DNA of 64,000 nucleotides from positions 124,001-188,000 of the forward strand of contig CAVQSV010000023.1 of assembly GCA_963716095.1 (NCBI GenBank), in the 5' to 3' direction. The notes beneath the pieces were generated by a model that saw only the letters and a list, made by a program, of their open reading frames with translations, did no database searches and had not been told where the DNA came from. This DNA is from Sva-07 sp963716095 (GTDB lineage: Bacteria; Actinomycetota; Acidimicrobiia; Acidimicrobiales; Ilumatobacteraceae). The position numbers and the translations under genes were made by a program. Positions 51,064 through 60,374 of this stretch are shown here, piece after piece (positions within the stretch are counted from its first letter, which is position 1; every line of letters starts with the position of its first letter).

Positions 51064-51614
51064 GAGCTCACTCCGGACAGCGCCGCGTGACGGGCGCGAA
51101 CGAACGAGCGAGCGTGTCGCTGTTCGACGGTGGACGAGGCGAGTACGGCGAGCACACGCTGTTCACCGATCGGCCACACCAGCAGCAGTCCGCCGTCGTG
51201 GTCGACCACGAGTTGCCGGAGACGATCGCCGCCGCTCATGGCGACCAGTTGATGCGCCAGGCCGACGGCCGCAGCGAGCATCGCTGGGTGCGACGCCTCG
51301 TCGTCCATCGAGCGGCTGCGAGCGAGGCCGAATCCGTCGACCGTGGCGAGGATGGCCGACCGAACTCCGTCGACGGTGTCGACCAGTTCGTCGAGGATCG
51401 CTGACGGGTCGATCGGTTCGTCGGGAGCGACCGACACGGAGTGCGGCGCCAGCGTCGAATCCGAAGTCGAATGGGGCGACGCCGGCATCGTCGGCTGTGG
51501 CATCGGAGGGGCTGGAACCGACCACGTGGACGCGGACGGAGGCGACGGCACCGGGGGCAACTCAACGGTCAGTGATGACCAGGTTCCGTCAGTGGCAGCC
51601 TTGACCTTTTCCAT
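51060..51614 (-). CDS. Roadblock/LC7 domain protein
   Basis: A 184-aa protein. A Pro/Ser-rich N-terminal 65 residues precede a Roadblock/LC7 domain (ILDELVDTVDGVRSAILATVDG ... HPAMLAAAVGLAHQLVAMSG ... LLLVWPIGEQRVLAVLAS). Roadblock proteins act as partners or activators of small GTPases, here the one encoded directly downstream. The ATG at 51614 is the first gene start of the operon and lies about 160 nt from the tRNA-Ser terminator. Confidence 0.87.
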   Translation of the reverse strand: MEKVKAATDGTWSSLTVELPPVPSPPSASTWSVPAPPMPQPTMPASPHSTSDSTLAPHSVSVAPDEPIDPSAILDELVDTVDGVRSAILATVDGFGLARSRSMDDEASHPAMLAAAVGLAHQLVAMSGGDRLRQLVVDHDGGLLLVWPIGEQRVLAVLASSTVEQRHARSFVRARHAALSGVSS

Positions 51615-51770
51615 ACAAAAGACGTATCGGCATCTGGCAGCGCGTCTTGAGCAGTTTCTGACGATCCGCGCCCGCCGCGACCGACGCGCTGGCCGTGCAC
51701 ATCGGCGCCCGTCGAGTACATCAACTGGTCGAGTCGGTGCGACGGACGCAGCACTGCGCCGAAAACGACG

Positions 51771-51802
51771 ACGGGCGTCCATGGAGATCCATGGACGCCC
51801 GT
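51771..51802 (-). terminator. Terminator of tRNA-Ser(CGA)
   Basis: A perfect 14-bp stem, ACGGGCGTCCATGG with CCATGGACGCCCGT, and AGAT loop lie 9 nt after the tRNA on the minus strand, followed by CGTCGTTTTC. Confidence 0.82.
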
Positions 51803-51810
51803 GGACGTAC

Positions 51811-51901
51811 TGGCGGAAGGCGTGGGATTCGAACCCACGGAGGCCCGAAGGACCTCAACAGTTTTCGAGACTGTCCCATTCGTCCGCTCTGGCAGCCTTC
51901 C
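51811..51901 (-). tRNA. tRNA-Ser (anticodon CGA)
   Basis: A type II tRNA of 91 nt including the encoded CCA. The acceptor stem GGAAGGC pairs with GCCTTCC. The anticodon loop is ACAGT-CTCGAAA-ACTGT, anticodon CGA (UCG codon). A long variable arm (GGTCCTTCGGGCC core) and the T-arm GTGGG-TTCGAAT-CCCAC are present. Confidence 0.96.
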
Positions 51902-51934
51902 GAGTGCGAGGCTAGCGCTGATCGTGCACCCTGG

Positions 51935-53455
51935 CTACGAGCAGATGGTGCCGTCGTCGGGGGCAACGAGCGTCAGCAGATACTCGTGCACGATGCCGCG
52001 CACGCAGTCGTCACCTCGATAGCCGGTGTGCTCGTTGGCCTCGACGATCACGAGGCGGCCGTCCTCGAGTGTGTCGGCCATCGCACGTGAGCTCTCGAGC
52101 GGTGTCGCGGGGTCGCCGGTGGTGCCGATCACCACGATCGGCCCGGCGCCGACGCCGGTGATGTCGATGCGGGGGTCGAGCGCCGGCGGGAAGAACGTGC
52201 ACGAGTACGAGCCCGTCGTGTAGGGGAAGATCCGCGGCGCCACCGCCAGGATCTCGTCGACGTTGGCATCGGCTTCCTCCACCGTCGACCGCTCGGCGTC
52301 GTCGGCGCAGTTGACCGCCTGGAACGCCTCGAGCAGATTCCCGCTCCCGTAGTACGCGTCGTTCAGTTGCAGCAGGCCGGCTCCGTCGCCGGCGGCGGCG
52401 TCCTCGAGTGCCCGCTCGAGCGCCGGCCAGAACCGGTCGGAGTACATGGCCTGGGCGACGGCGACAACGGCCACGCCTCGGTTGACCGCAACCCGATCAC
52501 CGGAGCTCGGCAGCGGCGACTCGTCGAGACTTGCCATCAACCGGTCGAACGCTCCCTCGGCGTCGCCCTCGTTGTGGAACGCGCAGTCGGCGTCGGCGCT
52601 GCACTGCGCGAGGAACGTGGTCAACGCGGCCTCGAAGCCGGCCCCCTGCTGCAGGGTCGACTGGAGTGGATCGGCGTTCGGGTCGGTCGCGCCGTCGAAG
52701 ACGGCGGCGCGCACGTTGGTGGGGAACAGCGTCGCCCACACCCCACCGAGTTCGCTGCCGTAGCTGAACCCGAAGTACGAGACCTGCTCGACACCGAGCG
52801 CCTGGCGGATGGCGTCGATGTCCCGAGCCGAGTTGTTGGTGCCGACGTACTGCAAGATGTCCGTGCGTTCGACGCATGCCTCGGCGTAGTCCTCCGCCAG
52901 TTCGACGAGCTCGTCACGTTCGGCCTGATCGTCAGGGGTGATGTCCGGCGCCGAGAAGTAGGTGTCGTAGTCGACGTCGTCGATGCAGTCGACCGCTCCT
53001 TCGCTCTGGCCGACACCGCGAGGGTCCCAGCCGATCACGTCGAAGTTGTCGGTGATCTCGTCGCCGAACCAGCTCGTTGCGGCGAGTGCAAGCGTGGCGC
53101 CGTCGGCCCCGGGACCACCTCGATTCGCCAGCAGCGGGCCGGGGCTCTCGTCGGAGCTGGCCCGGTGGCGGGCGAGGTACAGGTCGATCGTGTCGCCCTG
53201 GGGGTCGGCGTAGTCGACCGGCACGGTGATCGTGCCCTCGTCGATCCGATCGGTGAGCTGGTTCCACTCGATCGAATACTCGAGCGGTTCCGGTGGCGCC
53301 GTCGCCTCGGGCGCCGGTGGAGACGTGTCAGGAGCCGGGTCGGTGATGCCCGTGACGTCTCGTGAGGCAACCGGCGTGACGTCGGAGCCACCCGAACACG
53401 CAGCCAGCACGACCGCGACGAGGACGGTGAGGACAGTGCGGCGCATCCACCTCAA
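51935..53455 (-). CDS. Alpha/beta-hydrolase lipoprotein, tripeptidyl aminopeptidase-like
   Basis: A 506-aa exported lipoprotein (signal VLTVLVAVVLAACSGGSD). The alpha/beta-hydrolase core has the oxyanion segment LLANRGGPGADG, the nucleophile elbow GFSYGSELGG, the acid in IGTTGDPATPLESSR and the His in EANEHTGYRG. The C-terminal part matches the TAP-like domain of Streptomyces/Mycobacterium secreted tripeptidyl aminopeptidases (SlpD/E, CaeA type). It likely trims peptides outside the membrane. It diverges from the ABC exporter gene, 71 bp apart. Confidence 0.88.
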   Translation of the reverse strand: MRWMRRTVLTVLVAVVLAACSGGSDVTPVASRDVTGITDPAPDTSPPAPEATAPPEPLEYSIEWNQLTDRIDEGTITVPVDYADPQGDTIDLYLARHRASSDESPGPLLANRGGPGADGATLALAATSWFGDEITDNFDVIGWDPRGVGQSEGAVDCIDDVDYDTYFSAPDITPDDQAERDELVELAEDYAEACVERTDILQYVGTNNSARDIDAIRQALGVEQVSYFGFSYGSELGGVWATLFPTNVRAAVFDGATDPNADPLQSTLQQGAGFEAALTTFLAQCSADADCAFHNEGDAEGAFDRLMASLDESPLPSSGDRVAVNRGVAVVAVAQAMYSDRFWPALERALEDAAAGDGAGLLQLNDAYYGSGNLLEAFQAVNCADDAERSTVEEADANVDEILAVAPRIFPYTTGSYSCTFFPPALDPRIDITGVGAGPIVVIGTTGDPATPLESSRAMADTLEDGRLVIVEANEHTGYRGDDCVRGIVHEYLLTLVAPDDGTICS

Positions 53456-53526
53456 TCGTATGGGCGATCCGGCGCCGTCAGGCAGGCAGACGAAATCCAG
53501 AACTTCGGCTCGTAGCGTTGAGGCTC

Positions 53527-55392
53527 ATGCGCATGCCTCCCCACTCGATGATGCCGGGCGACAAGGACGCCGTGAAGGGGGTCGAACTCCAAGACGGCAC
53601 GCTGCGCCGGGTGTGGACCTTCGCTCGGCCGTACCGGGGGACGATCATCGTGTTCCTGCTGGCGATCCTCGGCGCCGCGCTGCTGGCCCTGGTGCCGGTG
53701 TTCGTGATCCGGGCGATCATCGACACCGCGATCCCCGCCGACGACAAGGGCCAGATCGCCGTCCTCGCCTCGTTGGCCGTGGCGGCGGCGGTCGGCGATG
53801 CCGCACTCGCCATCGTGCAGCGATGGGCGAGCGCCCGGGTCGGCGAAGGCCTGATCTACGACCTCCGTGGCGCTCTCTTCGCCAAGATCCAGCGGATGCC
53901 GATCGCGTTCTTCACCCGCACGCCGACGGGGTCGATCACCTCACGGCTCAACAACGACGTGATCGGTGCGCAGACCGCGGTGACCAGCACGCTCGGCAGC
54001 GTCGTGAGCAACGTGATCGTGCTCGCCACCACGCTGGCGGCGATGTTCGCGCTCGAGTGGCGCCTCACGCTGCTGACGCTCGTGGTGTTGCCACTGTTCA
54101 TCGTGCCGGCGCGCCGGATCGGGCTGCGATTGCAGGGGATCTCGCGTGAGCAGATGGGCTACAACGCTGCGATGAACACCCAGATGACCGAGCGTTTCAA
54201 CGTGGCGGGAGCAAGCCTGGTGAAGCTGTTCGGGTCGGGTGCCCGTGAGCGCGAGGCGTTCGAGCGTCGGGCCCGTGGCGTGCGTGACACCGGCATCCAG
54301 TCGGCGATGCTCGGCCGGGTGTTCTTCGTGGCGCTCGGGCTCGTCGGTGCGCTCGGCACCGCAGCGATCTACGGCATCGGGGCGGTGATGGTGGTCGACG
54401 GCTCGATCGAGGTCGGCACCCTGGTGGCGCTCGCCGCACTGGTCACCCGCGTGTACCAGCCACTCACCGGGCTGACCAACGCACGGGTCGACCTGATGAC
54501 CTCGATGGTCAGTTTCGAGCGGGTGTTCGAGGTGCTCGACGCTCCCGAGGCGATCCAGGAACGGCCGGGCGCCATCGATCTCGTCGGCCCTCGGGGAGCA
54601 GTCGAGTTCGACGACGTCGTGTTCCGCTATCCGCCGGCGTCGGAGTCCGCGATCGCCACCATGGAGCAGAACGCCGGGCTCGGTGGCGACACCGACCCCG
54701 ATGTCGACGTCCTGCGCGGGCTGTCGCTGCGGGTCGAGCCCGGCGAGACCGTGGCGCTGGTCGGCGCGTCCGGTGCCGGCAAGTCGACGACCATCTCGCT
54801 GCTGCCGCGCCTGTACGACGTGACGTCGGGAGCCGTACGGATCGACGGCCATGACGTCCGCGACCTCACGCTCGGTTCACTCCGCTCGACGATCGGCGTC
54901 GTGTCGCAGGATCCACACCTGTTCCACGAGACGATCGGCGACAACCTGCGCTACGCGGCGTTCGACGCCACCGACGAACAGCTCGTCGATGCCGCCAAGG
55001 CCGCTCGGATCCACGACACGATCGCCGCGCTTCCCGACGGCTACGACACCGTCGTCGGCGAACGTGGGTACCGCTTGAGCGGCGGCGAGAAGCAGCGGCT
55101 GGCGATCGCCCGGTTGTTGTTGAAGAACCCGGCGATCATGGTGCTCGACGAGGCGACGAGCCATCTCGACAACGAGAACGAGGCGCTGATCCAAGCAGCG
55201 CTCGACCATGCCATGGAGCACCGCACCGCGTTGGTGATCGCCCATCGCCTGTCGACGATCCGCAGCGCCGACCGCATCGCGTTCGTCGAGGAGGGCCGCA
55301 TCGCCGAGATCGGCACCCACGACGAACTGCTCGCCGCGAACGGCCGCTACGCCCACCAACTCAACGCCGGGGAGCTGCTGCTCCCCGGCTGA
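53527..55392 (+). CDS. ABC exporter, fused permease and ATPase (MsbA/MDR type)
   Basis: A 621-aa half-transporter. Residues of about 30-330 hold six helices; then the ATPase with Walker A ALVGASGAGKSTTISLL, Q-loop VVSQDPHLF, signature RLSGGEKQRLAIAR, Walker B AIMVLDEATSHLD, and H-loop IAHRLSTIRSADR. It would act as a homodimer because no partner gene is adjacent. The substrate is unknown. An insert with EQNAGLGGDTDPD lies before the Walker A. ATG 53527 or 53533 is the likely start. Confidence 0.93.
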   Translation: MRMPPHSMMPGDKDAVKGVELQDGTLRRVWTFARPYRGTIIVFLLAILGAALLALVPVFVIRAIIDTAIPADDKGQIAVLASLAVAAAVGDAALAIVQRWASARVGEGLIYDLRGALFAKIQRMPIAFFTRTPTGSITSRLNNDVIGAQTAVTSTLGSVVSNVIVLATTLAAMFALEWRLTLLTLVVLPLFIVPARRIGLRLQGISREQMGYNAAMNTQMTERFNVAGASLVKLFGSGAREREAFERRARGVRDTGIQSAMLGRVFFVALGLVGALGTAAIYGIGAVMVVDGSIEVGTLVALAALVTRVYQPLTGLTNARVDLMTSMVSFERVFEVLDAPEAIQERPGAIDLVGPRGAVEFDDVVFRYPPASESAIATMEQNAGLGGDTDPDVDVLRGLSLRVEPGETVALVGASGAGKSTTISLLPRLYDVTSGAVRIDGHDVRDLTLGSLRSTIGVVSQDPHLFHETIGDNLRYAAFDATDEQLVDAAKAARIHDTIAALPDGYDTVVGERGYRLSGGEKQRLAIARLLLKNPAIMVLDEATSHLDNENEALIQAALDHAMEHRTALVIAHRLSTIRSADRIAFVEEGRIAEIGTHDELLAANGRYAHQLNAGELLLPG

Positions 55393-55398
55393 GTTCGG

Positions 55399-57186
55399 CT
55401 ACTGGACCTCCCAGGAGTTCACCGCATTCCCACCGTTCTGGTTGACCTGCACGATGGCAATCGACTGCTCTGGGCCCTGGCGCATTGGTGGACACGATTC
55501 GCAGCTTGTGCTGGACCTCGAGCTTTTCGAAACCGACAGGAATCGGGGCGGGCCGGCTATCGACCACACCGATTTCCGCTGCAAGGATTCCACCTCGAAT
55601 AGCGACCGGGTGTCCACTGGGGTTGTCCACCTCGATGCGTCCCTGTGGGACAGAGACGTAGCCCGGAATCTCGACGGTGACCGCCGCAGGTCCTCCGAGC
55701 TGGAAGTCCACCACTGGTTCGAAGACCGGAACGGATGGTGGAGCCAACGCAGGAAGCTCCGGGTTGGACATCGCCGGAACGATCGGCGTACTCGGGGGCG
55801 AGGCAGGCGAAGCTCCGACCGCGTTGTTGGCGACGACCGTGAACGTGTACGAGGTCGTCGGGTCCAGCGAGCTGATGTCACACGCCGGACCGGTCGGCCC
55901 GACGGTCGCCATGTCGACCGAGCACGTGGCACCACCAGGATCGGCCGTGACGGTGTAGGAGGCGACCGGCGCCCCTGCGGCTGCAGCCGCCAATGCGACA
56001 CGCGCGACGCCAGGACCAGCGGTAGCCGTGGGGGCAGCCGGCTGGTCCGGGGCAGCGGTCGGGACACCGCCAGCTGACCAGGCCGGCGTGAACACCGAGG
56101 GCACGTAGCCCTGATCGGTGGCTGCGAGCTCTTCGGATCCGACCAGAGAAAGCGGCACCTGGAGGTCGGCCGTGTCGTAGGCGATCCCACCGGCCAGCCC
56201 ATTGACCGTCATGATCGAGACATCAGCGGCCGGCAAGCCGCCGAGATCGGTGTCCTCGACATACCGTTTGTTGAACTGCAGGGAGACGTCGGAATCGTTC
56301 GTCACCACCACGCGGCCTCCGCCACCGAGCACCCAAGTAGCCCCGAGACCGGTCATGTTGTGGGTGCCAGGGACGTTCTCCGCATAGAAGATCGCCTCCT
56401 GATCAGTCGTGCAACCTGGGGTCGCGCCACCGCCGACGACCACCGAGGCGCCGCCCTGCACGTGTACTTCGTTCTCGAAGTAGTAGATGCCGGACGTGAA
56501 GAACGTCGGGCCGTCGAGCACGACGGTGTCGGGATACGTGCCGGGAAGATACACTCTGCACGTCGGGAACCCGGCAGGCATCTGCGTGCCAGCAGGGGCG
56601 TCGAAGGTTCAGGCCGTGCACGGGAAGGTTGGGGAGCCAGATCTTGCCGGTCTGCGACGTCGACGTCGCCTCGGCCAGCCAGTCCGTCGGTCCAGCCCAG
56701 GTGGGCACAGGATCGGGAAGCCCCTGCAACATGCTCGGCGGGGTTGCGCCGACGCCGACCTCGTGACTGCGCCCTGGCGGAGTTCGTCGTCGGAACGGGC
56801 GGTCGCAAAGCCGATCGAGTAGCACTGCGTGGTGACGTCGATGAGGAAGTCCGGCGGCGATGCCAGCGTCACCGGATTCGGTCTCCCCGGCATACCGACA
56901 TGCCTCGTACAGGTTGATGGGATCGGCCAGCGCCACGCGGAGGCCGCGCGCGGAGTGCTTCGATACGTTGTGTCTTCTCGCTCAACGTCGTGTTGTGGCG
57001 CATCACGGTCACGGTGTAGGACAACATCGGGATGACGATCAGCGCACCGATCACCATCAGCACGAGCACGAGCGGGAGCGCAGACCCGACGTCGCGGGTC
57101 CGGCGCTGGGGCATCGCCCTATCGCTGGGGGCTCCCGCCGACGACTCCCGGGTGCCGCTTGCGCCCGAGGCCGGATCGGCACTCAT
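55399..57186 (-). CDS. Minor pilin-like (PilX-type) protein with fibronectin III domain (five apparent indels)
   Basis: The N-terminus (MSADPASGAS ...) leads into RDVGSALPLVLVLMVIGALIVIPM, a pilin-like helix without a canonical Phe+1/Glu+5. The frame breaks at 56946 (+1), 56876 (+1), 56763 (-1), 56606 (+1) and 55483 (+1); with all corrected the product is 594 aa and ends NAVNSWEVQ. The middle is beta-rich (TSGIYYFENEVHVQGGASVV), followed by a fibronectin type III domain (APVASYTVTADPGGATC ... TSYTFTVVANNAVGAS) and a C-terminal beta domain. It is the third gene of a coupled minor-pilin operon (4-nt overlap). Confidence 0.65.
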
Positions 57187-59618
57187 CGGTTCACCGCCAG
57201 CGTGCATGAGACTGCCTCGTTGGCGGCGACTCTGACCTTGATGCCCTTCCAAGCGCCTCCATCTTCAACGTCGATGACCTGCACCGGTCGGTTCTGGTTG
57301 CCCGCCTTGCACGACCATGCACCCGGTGTGTACGCCGTGAGCTCGGAGTAGTTCTGAGGCTGGATCTCGACATCAATGAACTGTCCGTTCGGGATCAGGA
57401 AGTCGAAGGTGCCCGTGGTGAACTGTCGGCTGGTCGTGACGACCGTCGGCTCGAGTGCGACCGGGTCACCCGCTGAATCGGTGACGGCGCTGTTCTGGTA
57501 GCGGAAGGCGTCGGTGGCGGGTGTCGTCCCTCCGACCTTGGTCTGCAGAGTGAGCGTGCCGCCACACTCGCCGAGTGCGATCTGCTCCATGGCCGGCTGG
57601 AACTTCGTCCAGTCCGGAGACACGTACATGTCGGCGATCTCGACGTTGGTGTACACCCCGTTCTCCTCGATCACAGGCGTTCCGGTGTCGTTGCCGGCGA
57701 TGAGCCGAGCGAGGATCTGGTCGCTGCGCACACCGACGGTCTGCGGGTCCTCGTAGCCGGTGTACGGCGGCGAGTTGTACACCCTCGTCGACCGGTAGTG
57801 GCTCGACGAACCAGGCCGTGAACCGGTCCAGATCTCCCAATCAGGCCCGTTGCTCCAGGTCTTGGAGACCGCCCGGTAGTTCGGGTTGGAGGAATTGGCG
57901 TTGAACTCGACCGTGCTCACCGGCGTCGTTCCGTCGAACGACTCGAGGAGTCCGTCGTTGGAGTCGTCGTCGGACGAGGTGTTGATCTCGAGGAACTCCG
58001 CTTCGGTGATCGTGTTCCACCTTCCGCTGTCCCACGTCCGGTCCCCGGCGGCGCGAGCGTCCTGATAGGTCGGCAGGTCCACCCACTTCCATGACCCGCC
58101 AGTCGCTGCGTTCCTCACCATGTACCGAGCACCGTAGGTGTAGGTGTTGCGGACGTGGCTGTACGACCCGCGCTCCGACGCATCTCGATATCCAGCGCCC
58201 GGGTCGACGATCCAGTCCTGGGTGTCGTTGATGTTGCCGCCGACGCCGACGCCGACGAATCGGGTGCTCTGGCGGAACTTGTTGGCGATGTAGTCGGATC
58301 GATTGAAGCCGACTTGCGTGTACCGGCTGCCAGTCGACTGCTCCCAGGGCTCACCCGGCGGTGCGGGGAGCGGGGGAAGCACACCGGGGCTCGCCCGGAA
58401 AGGTCCCCGATCATCGGTGCGGTCGAGACGATCGAACGTGGGAACGCCATCGGTGAAGAACACCAACGTCTCGGGAATCGTCGATGCAACGGATCCGTCC
58501 GGTTCGTGGAAGGTGCGGAACAGCGCATCCTCCCAGTTGGTGCCACCGTTGCTGCGCAACTGGCTGACTGCGCCGAGCAGCGCGTCGACGTCAGCCTGGT
58601 TCGTCATGTCGAAGTAGCGGTGCCAGTCGGTGCTACCCAGAATGCTGGACATCGAGTCGAAGCGCACCACTTGAAGTTGCACCGGCGTGCCGGCGAGCTT
58701 CTCGATGAACGTTCGCACGCCACTGCGCACCGAACCGATCGCACCACCGATCGAACCCGACTCGTCGACGACGAGTGTCATCGGACCACCACAGCGACTC
58801 CGGGCCTCGGTGAACGAGGGGGCTCCCTGCACGCTGTTGGCGTCGATCTCCTCACGTACGGTGCCACCGGCGGTGATGCTGATCTGGTTGAGACCGCCAC
58901 CTGCTCCCGCAACGTCACCACCACCGTTGATCGAGACGATCACACGGTTGGCATCCTTGCGTTCCGAGCGGGCGGGGCCGATCGGAGTGGGATCGCCCTC
59001 GCTCGAGATTGCATCGGCCGGCAGGGGGTCGCTGACGATGATCACCCAGCTCGGCCGCGTGCACGGTACCGGGTTGTCCGGATCGGTGCAGGCATCGCCG
59101 TTGGCGACGCCAGGAACGAACGTCTCGCCGCCCGGAGGCCCCGGGAGGTCGCGAAGCACGACCCGAGACGAGCACGACCATGCACTGCCCGCAGTCGACT
59201 GGCACTCGACCCGCGACAGCTCGTAGGTCTCGCCGTCGAACGCCGGGGCGAAGTGGTACGACACCTTCGTCGAGGTGACGGTGCCGTCAGCGTTCTCGAT
59301 GTCCCACTCGAGCTGCAGCACGTTGGACCCGGTGCTGAGATCGATGCCGTCGCACACGGTGGCGCCGCACGGCGTCGCCTGGGGGCTGGTGTCGACGATG
59401 CTGGCCGAAGCAAGGTCGGGCGGGATGAACATGCTGATCGCCTGCTCGGCGACCGCCACGTTGAGCCGACCCGTCGTGTTGTCCTGCTGGCGAAGCGTGA
59501 CGATGATCGCGCTCGACAGGACTGCAGTCAGCAGTCCGAGCATCGAGATCGACACGACCAACTCGACCAGCGTCATTCCCTTGTCGCCGGTTCGCGACTG
59601 TGTCTTGTTGTCAGACAT
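57183..59618 (-). CDS. Modular minor pilin (PilW-type) with von Willebrand factor A domain
   Basis: An 811-aa protein. The prepilin signal GMTLVELVVSISMLGLL (Gly-1, Met+1, Glu+5) and helix are at residues 14-45. After a pilin head comes a VWA domain: MIDAS D285-x-S287-x-S289 (VVDESGSIGG), QLQVVRFDSM, and LVFFTDGVPTFD with its Asp. VWA-bearing pilins act as tip adhesins in some Gram-positive type IV pili. It overlaps both neighbours (4 and 8 nt) and is intact in one frame, unlike its neighbours. It would be processed by PilD at 41789. Confidence 0.85.
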   Translation of the reverse strand: MSDNKTQSRTGDKGMTLVELVVSISMLGLLTAVLSSAIIVTLRQQDNTTGRLNVAVAEQAISMFIPPDLASASIVDTSPQATPCGATVCDGIDLSTGSNVLQLEWDIENADGTVTSTKVSYHFAPAFDGETYELSRVECQSTAGSAWSCSSRVVLRDLPGPPGGETFVPGVANGDACTDPDNPVPCTRPSWVIIVSDPLPADAISSEGDPTPIGPARSERKDANRVIVSINGGGDVAGAGGGLNQISITAGGTVREEIDANSVQGAPSFTEARSRCGGPMTLVVDESGSIGGAIGSVRSGVRTFIEKLAGTPVQLQVVRFDSMSSILGSTDWHRYFDMTNQADVDALLGAVSQLRSNGGTNWEDALFRTFHEPDGSVASTIPETLVFFTDGVPTFDRLDRTDDRGPFRASPGVLPPLPAPPGEPWEQSTGSRYTQVGFNRSDYIANKFRQSTRFVGVGVGGNINDTQDWIVDPGAGYRDASERGSYSHVRNTYTYGARYMVRNAATGGSWKWVDLPTYQDARAAGDRTWDSGRWNTITEAEFLEINTSSDDDSNDGLLESFDGTTPVSTVEFNANSSNPNYRAVSKTWSNGPDWEIWTGSRPGSSSHYRSTRVYNSPPYTGYEDPQTVGVRSDQILARLIAGNDTGTPVIEENGVYTNVEIADMYVSPDWTKFQPAMEQIALGECGGTLTLQTKVGGTTPATDAFRYQNSAVTDSAGDPVALEPTVVTTSRQFTTGTFDFLIPNGQFIDVEIQPQNYSELTAYTPGAWSCKAGNQNRPVQVIDVEDGGAWKGIKVRVAANEAVSCTLAVNR

Positions 59619-60102
59619 CTGACTTCACCACCTCAATCTCCCGACTGATCTTTCCGTCGGGGCTCGTGATCTGAATCGTGACCCGCTGAACCAGCAGGTC
59701 GGTTGGAGCTGCGCCGGCGCAAGCAGGCGTGGACGCCGAACCGGTGAGCCACTGCCCATCGGTTGTCGCATCAGGCCCCGGCACGTAGTACTGCTGGACC
59801 ACCGAGGCGCTGCTCGGCGGCCACTCCTCGGTCTGCACCGCAGCCTGCGCGTAGATCGTGTAGTCGCACCGCTTCGGCGCCCTCACGATTCGGTCGACGG
59901 CATTGACGATTGCCGTCTCCACCTGGGCCGCGGTGCGGGCCTGCGACGATGCTCTCACCCCGGTCCAGACCGAAGTCATCACCGCCACACCGACGGTGCC
60001 CATCAACACGATCGCAACAACGATCTCGACGATCGAGAATCCACGATCGGATCCCGCATCGTTCCAGATCGGTTGTTCTGTCGTTTCCGTTGGATAATCC
60101 AT
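59611..60102 (-). CDS. Minor pilin, PilV-like
   Basis: A 163-aa prepilin: MDYPTETTEQ ... SDRGFSIVEIVVAIVLMGTVG, with Gly-1, Phe+1 and Glu+5, then a helix and a globular head with two cysteines (PKRCDYTIY, TPACAGAAP). The ATG at 60102 gives a short leader as usual for class III signals. It is the first gene of the three-gene minor-pilin operon and overlaps the VWA pilin by 8 nt. Minor pilins of this kind prime pilus assembly and sit at the tip. Confidence 0.85.
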   Translation of the reverse strand: MDYPTETTEQPIWNDAGSDRGFSIVEIVVAIVLMGTVGVAVMTSVWTGVRASSQARTAAQVETAIVNAVDRIVRAPKRCDYTIYAQAAVQTEEWPPSSASVVQQYYVPGPDATTDGQWLTGSASTPACAGAAPTDLLVQRVTIQITSPDGKISREIEVVKSDV

Positions 60103-60374
60103 GCGCTCTCTCATCGGTCATCGGCTGAGCCGTCTTGAGAATCTGGTTCTCCGTCAGCCACCGAGAACGGTAGGGCGACCGCTGTCAGCGGTGGCCGTGG
60201 CGCACGTCAGGAGACTGCAAAGTCAAGAGACCTTGAGAATTCGGCCGGCTGCCGTGGTGTCGGTCCAGCTGACACGGCTCGAGGCGGTTGCCGGCGCAGC
60301 GCGACGCAGGTGCGAGACTCGGTGGGTGATCGAGAGCTGCCCTGCGTGCTGCTGCCGTACCGCCGTTCCATGCG
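60103..60374. other. Intergenic region between divergent minor-pilin operon and aminotransferase
   Basis: 272 bp. It must hold the minor-pilin promoter. I see only a short dyad (GAGAA/TTCTC, about 60134-60148). The last 60 bases read as a plausible N-terminal extension of the aminotransferase (AAVPPFHAMAMS) without a start codon in that frame. Confidence 0.5.
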
